From NCBI RefSeq assembly GCF_024139115.2, contig NC_085140.1:459885506-459949505 (forward strand): a stretch of 64,000 nt of DNA. Direction: 5' to 3'. Below, one piece after another: positions 44,168 to 55,735 of this stretch. Position 1 is the stretch's first letter. Each line of letters opens with the position of its first letter. The position numbers and the translations under genes are program-made. The stretch comes from Armigeres subalbatus (Eukaryota; Arthropoda; Insecta; Diptera; Culicidae). The notes under the pieces are model-generated. The model worked only from the letters and a program-made list of their open reading frames with translations, did no database searches and was not told the origin of the DNA.

Positions 44168-45880
44168 TTAATCATTCGTGTTGCTCATCCCCTTAGCCAT
44201 CAAATTGCGAATGATTTTTTCTCAATAAACATTGTTGACATCGTCGAACATTTTCCCGCAATATATGGAATTGTGAATAAGGTACGTGCCGTAGTAGTTC
44301 TTTTCCGTAGATCATCTGTGAAAAACAATTTATTGCAAAAATATGTCCGTTCTGAATTTGGAAAAGAATTTAAATTAGTGGCTGATGCCAAGGCACGCTG
44401 GAATAGCATGTTATCTATGCTCAAACGGATCTATGAGTTGGAGCTTTATTCCAAATTTAACTTCAGTGATGATTGTTTGGTGGTTGGTGAAATAATTCAG
44501 GCCCTCAAATCTATTTAAGCTGCTGTGGATCTTCTCTGCTGTGAGTTCTGCACTCTATAGGAAGCTGACGTGATGCTGCAATTTATGTTGGAATAATTAT
44601 CAAATTAAGCCAAAGAAAATCCCGCCACTTAGTCTATGCTTTGAAAATCCGAGAGAACCGATCAGAATACGCCGATCTTTTTGCTTTTTTGAATAATTCT
44701 GCCGTGAAGCAATTGATCAGAAACGATTTTGTCATTTTCTTCAAGACATCCAGAGCTACTTTGATTGAGCAAGCGGACGGGATCTTGAAGCGTCTAATTG
44801 TTGGTCTAATCGTTTCTGATGCGATCGTTGAAACTGAGACAACGACCATACCTGACGATCGGTACGAAGAAGATGCCTCTATGGATAATTTTTCTGCTTC
44901 ATCGGTTAAATAACAACTTGTGGAGAGACTGTAGCAGAAGAAAACACTGCTGGTGGCAAATGCGTTGACGCCAGGATCCTCGCATGCAATCCGTAAGGGA
45001 TTCTCCTACTATGAATCTGGAGGGATTAATGGCAAGTACCGTGGGACATCAAAATCCGTACACATAAGCACCTTGATATATGAATAAGTCATAAGAAAAT
45101 TGGAATCGAATATAAATAAAAAGTTTTTCATTGACATAGGAGCATGAAGGCTTCTACTTTTGAAGTGTATCACATTTACTCATTTAAAACTACGAAAACA
45201 TAATAAAATAATGAATAAAATCAACTACTTCTGACTCGAAATCCGTCCACCGAGGACGGTTTTCGAATCAAAGGACCAAAATCCGTACAGCTATTTTTTA
45301 ACTAAATATTTAAATTGAAACAGTCTGCTTGACAAAACTACCACTGTAAATAGTTCGATACGCACCTTGAGAAGCGATCCCTTCGATTTGTATTCCGCTT
45401 ATCTTATGTAATGATTCGCAATTAGCAAAGAAACACAGTTACTTTTGGTGCAATAATGCTCTACCCGAAAACAAAATGGCGGTAAAAACTCCGCGTTTGG
45501 TGAATGGCTATTTGTTATTGATTTTTGTTGTTTAAATTTCAAAGTCTTCTTCCCATTTCTTTGCCCTAAAAGCTTACTGCCAAGTATCTGAATAGGACGA
45601 GATAAATTATTTCTACATTAATTACCTTTAACCCCCTTTAATTTATTGATATCTCATGAGGTGGACGGATTTCGGTGCTATACGGATTTCGGTCCCGCAC
45701 GGTACTTGACTTTGATTTTCGACGGTCTTGGAACCATTCGTCCAACTTCGGTTGAACCAGAGAGGGAATTTTCAACGTTGCCAACAAAATCCAATGCGGT
45801 TTGGGAGATGATTCGCTCAGTATGCTATGTCTACTTAAGTTTCAGTTTACCAAGCTCAACAAGCAATGATTTTAACATTT
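44168..45880 (+). pseudogene. hAT transposase (disrupted)
   Basis: Recognisable parts, in order: VRAVVVLFRRSSVKNNLLQK followed by LVADAKARWNSMLSMLKRIY (about 44280-44420), the conserved core of hAT transposases in which RWNS is diagnostic; LQFMLE (about 44578-44596); FFKTSRATLIEQADGILKRL (about 44730-44800); and, after the nested insertion, RPTSVEPER (about 45730-45765), the start of the C-terminal dimerisation region. Stops at 44518 and 44911 and frameshifts interrupt it. The N-terminal zinc finger is missing or unrecognisable. Confidence 0.88.
45040..45701. mobile_element. 662-bp insertion inside the hAT transposase, GTAC target duplication
   Basis: GTAC occurs immediately before (45036-45039) and after (45702-45705) the segment. 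The paralogous hAT remnant at 1-300 shows the uninterrupted site (near 135-138). The termini share a CGTG.GGGAC/CGTGGGAC start and AAATCCGTA motifs in inverted orientation (left AAAATCCGTACACATAAGCA; right two ACGGATTTCGG copies). The interior is AT-rich and non-coding, with another GAAATCCGTCCACCGAGGAC-like pair at 45238-45270. It is a non-autonomous DNA element. Confidence 0.85.
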
Positions 45881-46240
45881 GAAGTTTGTCAACAAATGTT
45901 GTTTTTCATCCAAAAGGCCAAATCAAAAGTTTTTCTTGATACTTGATACTTGATATTTTCACCAAAACTGGTATTTTACCGGTATTACCGGTATTGACTA
46001 GACCAAATACCGAATACCGGTATTTGTTAAAAATGGCCAATACCGACCACCCTAGGGGAGTGAGAATGAATCAGCGACCTCACCAACAGTCTGGAGGTCG
46101 GATAACAAAATCCTTCAAAAAGGTCTCTGATAATTTAGTTTTCTTACCCTCTGATACATTAAATCTATTTTACAAGCATCCTATGTAGTTGAATCAGTGA
46201 CCCATTCTCACTCTCATTTGACTCATTGTCACTCCCGACG

Positions 46241-48054
46241 ATGGTACTGATCTTTTAGAATAGAATGTCTTCTCAAATATGCTCAAAGTATCTCATTCTC
46301 TTAAGAATTAGCGTGAATTTGAAAGTATATTTACCTTATGATATTTATCGCATTCACTATTAATTTTATTTCCCTATGCTCACCAGTAATGAGAAAGCGA
46401 CATCGTCACATTGCCACATGATACTGTTTCCAATTTGATCTGATAACGAGCGACGAGAAGGCTACATGTTTCCCTAATTGAATGACAAAATATTACCACA
46501 TTCAATTCATCGACTAAAAATGCATCAATTTTCGTCAAAAAATGATACAAATACCGACACCAACCCAAATCAAACAAGCCGTGACAGTTAACAAGCCGCA
46601 TCATGGCCATATACAAAAAGCAGCTCAGGAAAAAAACACAAACCTGCCAGGGCGCATATCAAAGTAGTGAAAACCGTCAACGTCGTTGAAGAATACGTTC
46701 AAGATAAGACGGAAGTAGGTAGTGTGACGTTCTGAAACACTTCCCACTGCCGTATCGAAATGAACGTTCGATGAACAAACATTTCATAAAGAACATCGCT
46801 TGGTTATATATAATATGTAAATCCGATAATAGATAAGAAGTCGGTATTTAGACTCGATCACGGAAGTACACTTGTCATCGTGTGGAACTGTTCACTTTGA
46901 GTAAAATCCTTATGTTAATCAATTTCGTTGTACCTTTGTACAATTTTGTTGCCCTTTCCTCATTCGATAATACATAATGAAATCGATTGAACAATTTCGC
47001 CGTATCTCAACACATCCCAGAGCAGGAAGGGTTCATAATAATCCCAAGTTCAAAAGATTGAATTAAAGCAGTTGATACAGTTGCATGAAAGTACAGAAAA
47101 AAACGGCCGTCAATGAACTCCGAAAACACACAACACAGAACCCACAGATGCGGAGGAAAACCGCGGTCCAACTCTCAATGGGAGTTTGCCGCGAAGGGGA
47201 ACGAAAACGAAAAACCCCGGCGGCTATTTACACTTGCTTTGCTCGGTGCTGGTCTTTAGCACGGAGCCGGTAGGCCGGCCGTGGTGAATGTGAGTCTGAG
47301 TAGGCTGAGGCTGCGACCATGGATCTGCAATGATGATGTTTCTTCCGCTACTCGACGTCATGCCGACGGCGTTGGTGGCGCTCGCCTGCTTCGTTTGTTG
47401 CGGTGTCTTATTTTGTTGCGTATTTAGTTTTTGCCTGCGACGAATGTGCGTATGAATGACCATGCGGAGAGTGTGCATTACCTTGCCTACTATGGTCCCA
47501 CTATCTATTTGATGAGTGAACTACTGTTGCTTGACCTTTTCTCTCATTTGGCTCATCTCATGACCGATCATGACGCGATGATTCCGTCAGTTTCCTGTCC
47601 GGTGGTTCTTTACGCACGTATCTGAATGAGGGCGGACGGCTAACGTAAAGTGTACAAACCAGACATCCTGCCAAAAACGGAGATGAGAAAAGAAGAAACA
47701 CGTGGAAAAACGGAAAAAAGAAACATTGGTGGCTCTGGGCCATGCAGCGTTGACGTGTGGGGCGAAAAAATGGACATGAGAGCACATTAGGTAGAGGCAA
47801 TCGTGCGTGACGATGAGATCGATTGATTAGCGTGTGAATTTCCGAAACAGCTGATTAGCGGTTTGTTTGGATAAAGAAGTGGAACCTTGACCTTTATTGG
47901 AATAAAATTCTCTACTTTTTCTGATTTTTATGAAAGGACATGATCCCAAGTGCATGTGTGGAATAAAAACGAAACAAATCTTGCTTCCGATTTGTTATCG
48001 TTGCTATAACAGAAGTCATAATCATTTTCTTTCATAATATTGGAATATACGAAA
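46241..48054. other. No gene confirmed; apparently low-copy sequence
   Basis: 46250-47080 shows no repeats or coding signals. 47130-47480 is GC-rich and has a minus-strand frame (47224-47478) with a Gln/Thr/Ser-rich peptide (PWSQPQPTQTHIHHGRP). It may be a coding or UTR exon but has no recognised domain and no decisive splice site. The frames at 47558-47800 overlap each other and are unsupported. Confidence 0.35.
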
Positions 48055-48069
48055 ATGTTACAGGTACAT

Positions 48070-48075
48070 CTTCTT

Positions 48076-48106
<31 letters not shown>

Positions 48107-48383
48107 TTTGCATTACATCCCTACACTGGGACAGAGCCGCCTCGCAGCTTAGTGTTCATTAAGCATTTCCACAGTTATTAACTGCGAGGTTTCTAAGCCA
48201 GGTTACCTTTTTTGCATTCGTATATCATGAGGCTAGCACGATGATACTTTTATGCCCAGAGAAGTCGAGACAATTTCCAATCCGAAAATTGCCTAGACTG
48301 GCACCGGGAATCGAACCCAGCCACCCTCAGCATGGTCTTGCTTTGTAGCCGCGCGTCTTACCGCACGGCTAAGGAGGGCCCCC
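48070..48383 (-). mobile_element. Feilai: Feilai-type SINE with 15-bp target duplication
   Basis: Read on the minus strand, the tRNA-like head (CTCCTTAGCCGTGCGGTAAG ... GGTGGCTGGGTTCGATTCCC, a good B box) is followed by a tRNA-unrelated body (AATTTTCGGATTGGAAATTG, GAAACCTCGCAGTTAATAAC) and a tail of 11 AAG triplets. This is the layout of Feilai, the abundant tRNA-related SINE described in Aedes aegypti. Exact 15-bp direct repeats flank it (48055-48069 and 48384-48398, ATGTTACAGGTACAT). It is full-length and little diverged, so probably recent. Confidence 0.93.
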
Positions 48384-48398
48384 ATGTTACAGGTACAT

Positions 48399-49805
48399 AA
48401 AATTAAAATAACTGGATATCAAATTGTAGATTAAGAATGGCATATAATTTCAGCTTGTCAAATACTAACAATATTACTCAATTCATGTAATGGAACACAG
48501 CCACACTTATTTTTTTCGTAGAAAAAGAATTTTATGTTTATTTCTCGAAAAATTGAAATAGTATTTTTACGTAGCTTACCTTAATGGATAATTTATAATG
48601 ATAATAACTACTATTTTTAATCTGTTAACAAAAAAAGCATGATTTACGATTTAAGTATGTCCAAATAGGATGTTCATAGTTCTCTAAATCATTCTGGAGC
48701 TCGGACCTATAGATCTACCACGTCAATGAGGCTTGGAACAAAAACAATAGCATCTCATTGTGTTCATATAGATCGTTAAAGGTCATGAGGTTAAACCATC
48801 ATAATGCTGCGTTTAAAAGTTATTGCAATTCTAATGTGCGATTCGGATTTATACGTTAGGAAGGTTGAAATACACATTTCGATTCATGCTGTAGAATTAT
48901 AAAAAACTGATTGATATACCTAACGATGGTTGTGCCATTCTTAGTAGTATTAGCATTAGTATTAGTATTGAGCAATTCGCACAAAGTCATAGGTGGTACA
49001 AGCCTGGACTATTGTATGTAAGTAGCATCACTTTCATCCGTTACCACAGATATTAATTTGGGACTAATCACTATCTCTTAGATGGAAGCGATGCACTCTC
49101 CAATAGTCAAGATCTGTCCTGGCCACGTCCTTGCGAATGCTGAAGGAGAAGGATGGTTTAGTTGGACACCTGCTTAAGAAAGTTGCAGAGAACTCTACGA
49201 CCTCTCATTGGTGCCACGGGAGGTTTTTTTTTGTTTTGGAATGGTTAGTATGGAAAGTTATAACAGTAGGAATCGTTTTGGTAGAACGTGAACCACAGAA
49301 AGAACTAAGATAGAAGATACAAAGTATGTATTTCATAATTGAAAACCCAATTTCGACAGGTAGTGTTGAAATTTCAATTTGCGGTCGTCTCTGTACAACC
49401 TTCTTATTTTTCCTTGTTTTTTAACGACATTTGTTTTGTCATGTCCGAAATCTACAAAACTGTGTATGCCGAACTGTTAGAATGAAGCTGCGTTGTGAAG
49501 GGCCTTGAAGTACGCTAGATTCTGTATTAAATTATTTTCGCGAACGTTACAGCCATGTCATCAATAAAGGCTTTCGGAATTTGAGGTTCATCTTCCGTAC
49601 ATCCATGGTTCATACTGTCTGAGGTCTTTCTAGCTCAGCTCTGTTCGGTCTATTTTTTTTCAAGTTCGATTATTTGGTAGGGTCAGGCGTGTATAACACT
49701 TTACGGAGCCATGTCTTACTAATATATACAATAAATATCATTTTATTATACGGTTAGTAAGAGAGTGGTAGACGCTAACGTCTCGTGGTAAATCGAGATT
49801 GGTAT
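48399..49805. other. No gene; possible repeat fragments
   Basis: AT-rich. A short (ATTAGT)n run is at 48945-48972. 49080-49310 is GC-richer (AAGATCTGTCCTGGCCACGT, GGTGCCACGGGAGG) and looks like a piece of a retroelement, but I cannot assign it. The frame at 49131-49313 is unsupported. Confidence 0.35.
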
Positions 49806-49811
49806 AAAATG

Positions 49812-52130
49812 CAGGGTTGTTACGGAGATCCTGAAATATTTTCCGCGCCAAATCCGCGCCGACTAAAATCAAATCCGCGCCATTTCCGCGCGACATGAAA
49901 TCCATTCCGCGCCAAATCCGCGCGATCCAGATCTAAATTCTAAGCAAATACACGTTAAATTTGTATAACAATTTATTGAGCGTCTTCTCTTCAACTTCTT
50001 TTTACAATAATTACTGATTTCAAATATGATTTTATACTGCCACATATGTTTGTATCAAAATGCTAATAGGACTAATAAACCGGCAGTAAGTATTAAAACC
50101 CTTCTAAATGGCCACTAGAAGTACTGAATCTAAGGGAACAAGAACAAAACAGTCAAAACTATTTGCATAAGCATTGCTTTTTGGATTAGATGATGGCTTT
50201 GGCATGTTTTGTTATTATCAGTTTTTTTGTTGATAGTACATACTTTATAAAATTCGGCACAAAGTACGTTGATTACAAATGAATGTTAAGGCCAGATTTG
50301 ATCATAATTTAAAATATTAAAATATCTAAAACCGCAATTTCTTTTAAAGTAATTAATTGCTTGCTTAGATATTGAGGAATTAGACAATGAAGCTCCGTTT
50401 TAAAACAAAACTTCTGTGAAACAAATATTTGAGTTCATATCAAGAAACAAATAATACAAAATCTAACATAGTTGCTCAAGCTCCGTTGATTTTTAAGCCA
50501 GAATCAAGCGTAAATTCCTTCAAAAATTCCAGAGGAATATTTTTAGAAATTTTAGAAGAAATTTCTTTGGAAATATGCAGAATATTTTGCGTAAACTACA
50601 ACAGAAATTAGTCCGTCATTTCTACTTCAATTCTTGTAACAAGCTTTTCTAAAAATTCACGCATAATTTTTTTTGACCATTCTTACTGGAATTTCATTTA
50701 ATAACTCCGAAAACTCCTGTAGAAATCCATCTTTCGAGCGCCGATTCATCCCAAAGATTTCTGCGGGTCATCCTCCGGAAATTCTCCCGGAAATTTTCAT
50801 GGAAATGTTTGCAGAAATCCAACTGCCCTTGGATCTGCTGACGTTCAGAAGTTGCTCCAAATTGTCTGTGGAAATTCATTCGAGAACATCTGTGGGAATT
50901 CCTCCGAGTATTCTTACAAAAATTTCCCTGGGAAATTATTTTGTAATTCATTTGTGAATTTTGTCGTGAATTCAAGTAAATTCTCCACAAATAACCTGCG
51001 GTATATCTGCAGAGCTTACTTGCAGAAATCCCTTTAAGAAATCCTACGGAAATCGCTTAAGAAATTCTTGCAAAAATTGATTGGTGACTTCCTGCGGAAA
51101 AACTCCCGGTTCTATTTTGATCACTTATTAAAGACATATCTGTGATCATCACTACAACTCTTTTGTAAATTCAAGGCGGCATTCTTTACGATTTTCTATA
51201 GTCATTCCTGCGGTCACCGCTCCAGGAAATTCCTCCAAAAATGTCTTTATAATTTTCCGGGTTTTTAATGCTGCAGAAATCCTCTTTACGTTGTGGAAAT
51301 TTATTTGCAAGGAATTTATACAAGGATCATCATGGGGTCCTTGTGGAAATTTCTTTAGGAAGTTTCTTCGTTTTCTGTTGGTAATCCTGTGAAATACCAC
51401 CGGAGTTAACCGAAAATATCAACCCGCCAGAGACCAGAAATAACTTTTGAGAATTATCTTCTAATTTTTGATCGACTTTCTGCGGAAGAACTTATTAAAA
51501 TTAGGCATCTGCATTAAATCACAGAATATGTTTATGTTTTCAATTGTTGTATAAACCTTTATTCGTACTAGATGAATGTTATAAAGGAAATATAAAATGT
51601 TCCAATATTATAAAAGAATTCCTGACGACTTTTGAAAAATGATATGCTGAGTGGTTCATCGTAAAAGAAACAACCAATCAGAAACTGACAAATATCTTGG
51701 AATTACGAAGAAATTGACAAGATGAAAATGGGCGTTCATGTCCTTCAATAGGCATGGTTGGTGTGCGTCGTGTTTTAGAATGGATTAAAATGACATCAAG
51801 TGGAGTATCACTCCTCATAACATTTGTTTAAATAATGCTTGAGAGTGTAATTAAATAAGGACTTGGACATATACGAAAAATAATGTTAATAAGCTTGAAA
51901 CGTAAATTTATTCTCAACAACATTTTGTAATGAAATTAAGCCCATCTAGATAGGCATAAAACTAATTTTCACACGAACTTCCTTAGATTTTTTTTAGAAA
52001 TTTCGACCTAAAACTAAATCCGCGCCAAATCCGCGCGAAACCCCAAAATAGTTATGTAAATCCGCGCCAAATCCGCGAAAACCGCGAAATCCGCGAAAAT
52101 CGCGAAATCCGCGTAGTCGTAACAACCCTG
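49812..52130. mobile_element. Non-autonomous DNA element with CAGGGTTGTTACG termini (2319 bp)
   Basis: CAGGGTTGTTACG at 49812 and its exact reverse complement ending at 52130 form 13-bp inverted termini. AAAATG flanks both ends (49806-49811 and 52131-52136). Subterminal arrays of AAATCCGCGCC (49840-49930 and 52015-52115) are in the same, not inverted, orientation. CAGGG termini suggest the hAT superfamily, some lineages of which use 5-6-bp targets. No transposase is visible; 50510-51400 is decayed GGAATTCC-type repeat. Confidence 0.85.
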
Positions 52131-52377
52131 AAAATGTTTAAGGATGGCCGGGCTTAGAATTTGTGATCAGAAAATTTCAGCTTCTCATCCGGGCATTTGG
52201 CGTCAGTGACGATGTGGTGTGTCGTTGTGCTCGAAGAAGGTTCGGTCTATATTTCGGTATGAACAGTTCACAGCGTCTGGATCGATAAAATTGAGAAAAT
52301 TCAATCGAAGCTCGTAAAGTAGTCGCTTTGATTTCTTCCTGGGCAGACTCACAAATTATGAGAGCCGATGCAATTTG
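52131..52377. other. No gene recognised
   Basis: Short non-coding stretch between the DNA element and the poly(A) end of the LINE fragment. Confidence 0.3.
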
Positions 52378-52990
52378 TTTTTTTTTTTTTCGGAGGGCGT
52401 GAAACCACTACGCCCATTGAGTTGAACTTTTGAAGTATACCTTTGATTACTATTAACTATTCGCATCTTGTAGGTTGATCACTATTTATTAAGTAAACAA
52501 CCTAAGACGAGTCTTTTCCCAGTCCGGCAAAATTGAATTAATAAAACCCACTACCTTTCCAGGGTTTGCAGTCCAAATTTCTCCTGATTGCATGAAGCCA
52601 CTGTTTAGAAATTTAGATCTACTCTTGTACAAAGCATCACAACTGCAAAGCAGATGTTTCGAGGTTTCACGTTCCATGTTACAGAAACGACAAATATCAT
52701 TCTGAACCAGGCCAATATTTTTCAAATGATATCTACTCGGGCAATGTCCGGTTATTAGGCCAGTAAATGTGTAAAGAACTTTCTTATTGAGCTCTAAGAG
52801 CTTTTTGGTTAGTGAAACATTGGAAAATCTAAGAAAGAACAAAGCGCTATTTCTTTTGCCGATAGAGCTTTTTCCACTTTAGATACCACTGTATGAAGTG
52901 CCGTAATTGTTGACTTACCTGACTGGTAGGAAAACTGGAACTTAGACAGTGGATGTTTGATCATGTAATTTGATTTGGTATAATCACCCA
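52378..52990 (-). pseudogene. Internally deleted RNase H-type non-LTR retrotransposon (LINE) fragment
   Basis: From 52990 down, RT fingers sequence (HPLSKFQFSYQSGKSTITAL, VSKVEKALSAKEIALCSFLD) runs straight into C-terminal sequence (SLTKKLLELNKKVLYT, ITGHCPSRYHLKNIG, CRFCNMERETSKHLLCSCDA) near 52830. The last part is the cysteine/histidine motif that follows RNase H in R1/LOA/I-type elements. The palm domain with the catalytic aspartates is deleted. A poly(A) of about 13 bases (T run 52378-52390 on the plus strand) marks the 3' end after CACGCCCTCCG. The copy is dead. Confidence 0.85.
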
Positions 52991-52996
52991 GTACCA

Positions 52997-53060
52997 GTGG
53001 CGTAGCCACGGGGGTGGTTTTGGGCATAAAACCCCCCCCAGAGACAATTTTTATTTTCGA
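52997..53060 (+). mobile_element. Possible hAT/MITE terminus CAGTGGCGTAGCCACGGGGG
   Basis: CAGTGGCGTAGCCA is a frequent terminal sequence of insect hAT-type elements. It is followed by GGGTGGTTTTGGGCATAAAA, then a C run. It sits at the 5' border of the LINE fragment. No matching second terminus is visible, so this is a fragment or a chance match. Confidence 0.3.
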
Positions 53061-53279
53061 AAAAAAAAAGTTCAGAAAATCCAACCCAGACCAATGCTAG
53101 ACGGATGCTATATACGGCAGCTATTCTCGTGACGAGTGCGTGGTATTAGAATCCAATAGCATTCAAATTCTAATTGTAAAAAAATAATCCCATTAGTATT
53201 CACTTTAATACTTTCTCATTACTCTGTTATTTCTAATTCTCATTGATGTATTCCCATGCCATAGATCGCATCACTTACC
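53061..53279. other. No gene recognised
   Basis: Short non-coding interval. Confidence 0.25.
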
Positions 53280-53545
53280 AGTGAATCCAGATAATATATC
53301 CCTTTATTCTAACACAATATCCTGTCCTGAGACGATCGTGGAGATGCAGAGGAATACTCGGTCTCTAATAACAACGAGAGTTGAACTAATTATCCTTCCT
53401 TTCCTTGATGACCGTAAGGACGTGGCTGGCGCCATAATTGATTTAGAAAAATGCATTTTCCCCTGTGCAATTTCGCAAGTTCCAGTCAATCACGGAGTAG
53501 CAACTAGGAATTGTACGGTCCCCCTGCTCATACTCATGCTCATCT
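53280..53545 (+). mobile_element. Truncated retroelement 3' end with TGCTCA-type tail
   Basis: The last 60 bp (CACGGAGTAGCAACTAGG, then CTGCTCATACTCATGCTCAT) match the 3' signature at 11520-11574 and, in reverse, at 60395-60440. The upstream part is different from the other two copies, so either the body belongs to another member of a group sharing its 3' end or it is diverged. The frame at 53281-53547 has no recognised domain. Confidence 0.5.
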
Positions 53546-54730
53546 AGTCGAAGCTCTGAATTCTGTACGAAAATTTAAAAAAATCTTGTTTTGAAATTTT
53601 GGAGAATTTTTCGTTGAAAATAATAAGAATAATTTACTGTAAAAATAAAAAATCGTAGAGCATTTCATGACAAAAGAGTAGAATTGCCAGTGAAATTTCA
53701 GCAAATTTCTTGAAAATTCGGTTTCTTTTTCATGGAAGAAATTCATGACACCGGAAAAAGTGTGTCCTATAAATCATGTAGAAGAAAACACCGCCGCTAC
53801 CGATTAAAACTACAATGAACATCGTTGTCTATGATTTCTGAACTGGCACACACCTCTAGACGCAGAATAGATTCATAAACCGAAAAGAAAACTTGAAAAA
53901 AGATGATCAGAAAAGTGGTATTCTGACGGACAAATCCTTCTTTAGAAACTTATTGTATGAAATGAGATTTTATTTAACTTGGGATCTGGGGCCTCAGAAT
54001 TGGGGGAAAATCGATGGTGAAAAATTATGAGTTGCTGTTTCAAAAATCAAAGTTGACATACCTACTTATCACCAAAGGTATTCTTTGAAAAAGGCAAGCA
54101 TTGGAGGCATCCCGACCAGTAGATAGTAACAGATATATATCAGACCTTGTTATTCTGTTACAGCAGTTTTTTATAACAGCGGTTGTTATAAAACATGTAC
54201 CATTAGTAGTTAAAATAACAAAAATTGTAACAAAATCTCTTCTAATTTTAACAAAAATATTACTAAATATGTTATTAATTGAACAAAATTATAACTTGTT
54301 GTGTTACATAAGAAGCGGTGAAAATAGTTTATACTATAACAAATCTTGTTCTTGAAAAGATTATGATTATCCATAATGTAGGCAATTATCTTGTCCAGCT
54401 GGTTCAACTTTGAATGTAGATTCAAGTTAAACTGTAGGAGGTACCTTACTTTTCCAATTCCTATCTACCAAAATGTAGGCAATTTTTTTTTTTTCTGAGG
54501 AAATAAGCATAACACATTGTGTTATAATCATGTTATGACGATCATGAAATTTTATTTCCTTCATCTTTGGCAGAGAATTTATAACAAAATTATTGCAAGT
54601 TTTGTTATTTGTAATACATATTGATATAATTGTGATAAAATTTTGTTATGGCTAACTAGTCGGGATAATAAGCTCATATCGGTCAGCAATTTGTTCATGA
54701 CTTTTTTGCCTTTCTCGTATACAAAGTATA
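53546..54730. other. No gene; AT-rich
   Basis: A trace of decayed AATTTC repeat at 53560-53750, then very AT-rich sequence to 54660. 54705-54730 is the left half of a GCCTTTCTCGTATACAAAGT edge into which the next element inserted. Confidence 0.35.
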
Positions 54731-55735
54731 GGGGAGGAGGTTCGGTTGTGGGCACCCTTTTTTGTTTGGTCCATAACTTTGGCCCTGGTTGATCTTATGC
54801 CGACATTTGCATAGCAATGGAAAGCTAAACGTATAACCTTACTATAAATTAGTATGATTTCATCGATTTGAAAAAATATTAACAATTTAGAAAATTTGAC
54901 ATTTTTGGACACTTTTATTTTGTGGTTCGGTTGTGGGCACCCTTGAAGCATGAATAAAAACCACCCAGATTTAAAGACAAGGAATAGTTTATTCATTCTA
55001 ATAGCCAGGAGATGCCTCCCTTGGTGCATTAAGGAGGATGTTGAAAAAAATCACATAAGAAAGGTCTAAAATAGCACTTTAGGTAAATGGGTTTAAATTA
55101 TTCATTGAATAACGTTTTATTAGTATGCATCACAGTCAAAAAAATCCTGATTAATCACCCTAGCGGTAATAATGCCTTTCTCGTTCATTACAAAAAAAAT
55201 ATGTTGGCCATAAATTTTGATCCCAAAGTCCGATCTGACCAATTTTCAATAGGAAACAATGAGAGAGCATTCCTCGTCGAATGCAACTTGTTGCAAGCAA
55301 ATCGGTCAACGCTTTGTTCCAGAAAGTGTGTGTATAATAACTAAACATGCCAAAGAACAAAAATATTAAATAAACTCATTATTTCAATCAATTATGTCAA
55401 AATAATTATAAAACTGCATAAAAACGTTATTAAAAATAAGTTAAGTTGTCCCTTGATATTGAATGATTTGTCAATAAAATTAGGGTGCCCATAACCGAAC
55501 CAATAAGGGTGCCCACAACCGAATTTTGCAGCCTTTTTGGAATGTGAAGAAAAAAAATTTCGCGCTGAAATTTTGATGGCAATTGAGCCTCAAAATAGAT
55601 TAAATTTACTGTATAAATACGCATTAGAACTCACTTTTTGAATTAAATCACTTCAAATTATGACACTTTGAAAAAGGCAAAAAAACTTTCGTGTTGTTTT
55701 TCTTGTACAAAAAATTGATTGTTTCTAGTTCAAAG
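54731..55735. mobile_element. Non-autonomous TA-flanked DNA element, copy 2 (right end deleted)
   Basis: From GGGGAGGAGGTTCGGTTGTG onward this copy aligns along its length with 12295-13370 at high identity. It also carries the single reverse-oriented satellite monomer (55203-55330). It stops at a CAAAGTA where copy 1 continues for about another 145 bp to its right terminus. The left flank of the insertion also ends in ACAAAGTA, suggesting deletion across a short homology. It is inserted in a GCCTTTCTCGTATAC / GGCTATATGTTCGC repeat edge. Confidence 0.85.

Larger units (their letters stand above)
43854..46054 (+). mobile_element. hAT transposon with exact 8-bp target duplication (2201 bp)
   Basis: The termini TAGGGTGGTC and GACCACCCTA are perfect 10-bp inverted repeats. 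GGGGAGTG flanks the element on both sides (43846-43853 and 46055-46062), the 8-bp duplication characteristic of hAT. Both subterminal regions (43870-43975 and 45960-46035) are packed with ATACCGGTAT palindromes, probably transposase-binding sites. The interior encodes a broken transposase and carries a 662-bp nested insertion. A paralogous remnant is at 1-300. Confidence 0.95.
43831..46240. mobile_element. MITE copy 2, split by the hAT element
   Basis: 43831-43853 plus 46063-46240 form one copy of the MITE also present at 12186-13620. The ends (GGCGACAATGGGTC and GACTCATTGTCACTC) are imperfect inverted repeats. The hAT insertion lies about 20 bp inside its left end. Confidence 0.6.

Noticed and set aside
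46380..46616. 78-codon minus-strand frame (cysteine-containing, signal-like start)
   Set aside because: No cleavage-site pattern, no cysteine framework and no splice or promoter context; consistent with chance.
46660..47060. Possible LTR (TGTGACG... start, AT-rich body)
   Set aside because: No matching CA border, no target duplication, no second copy and no clear polyadenylation layout.
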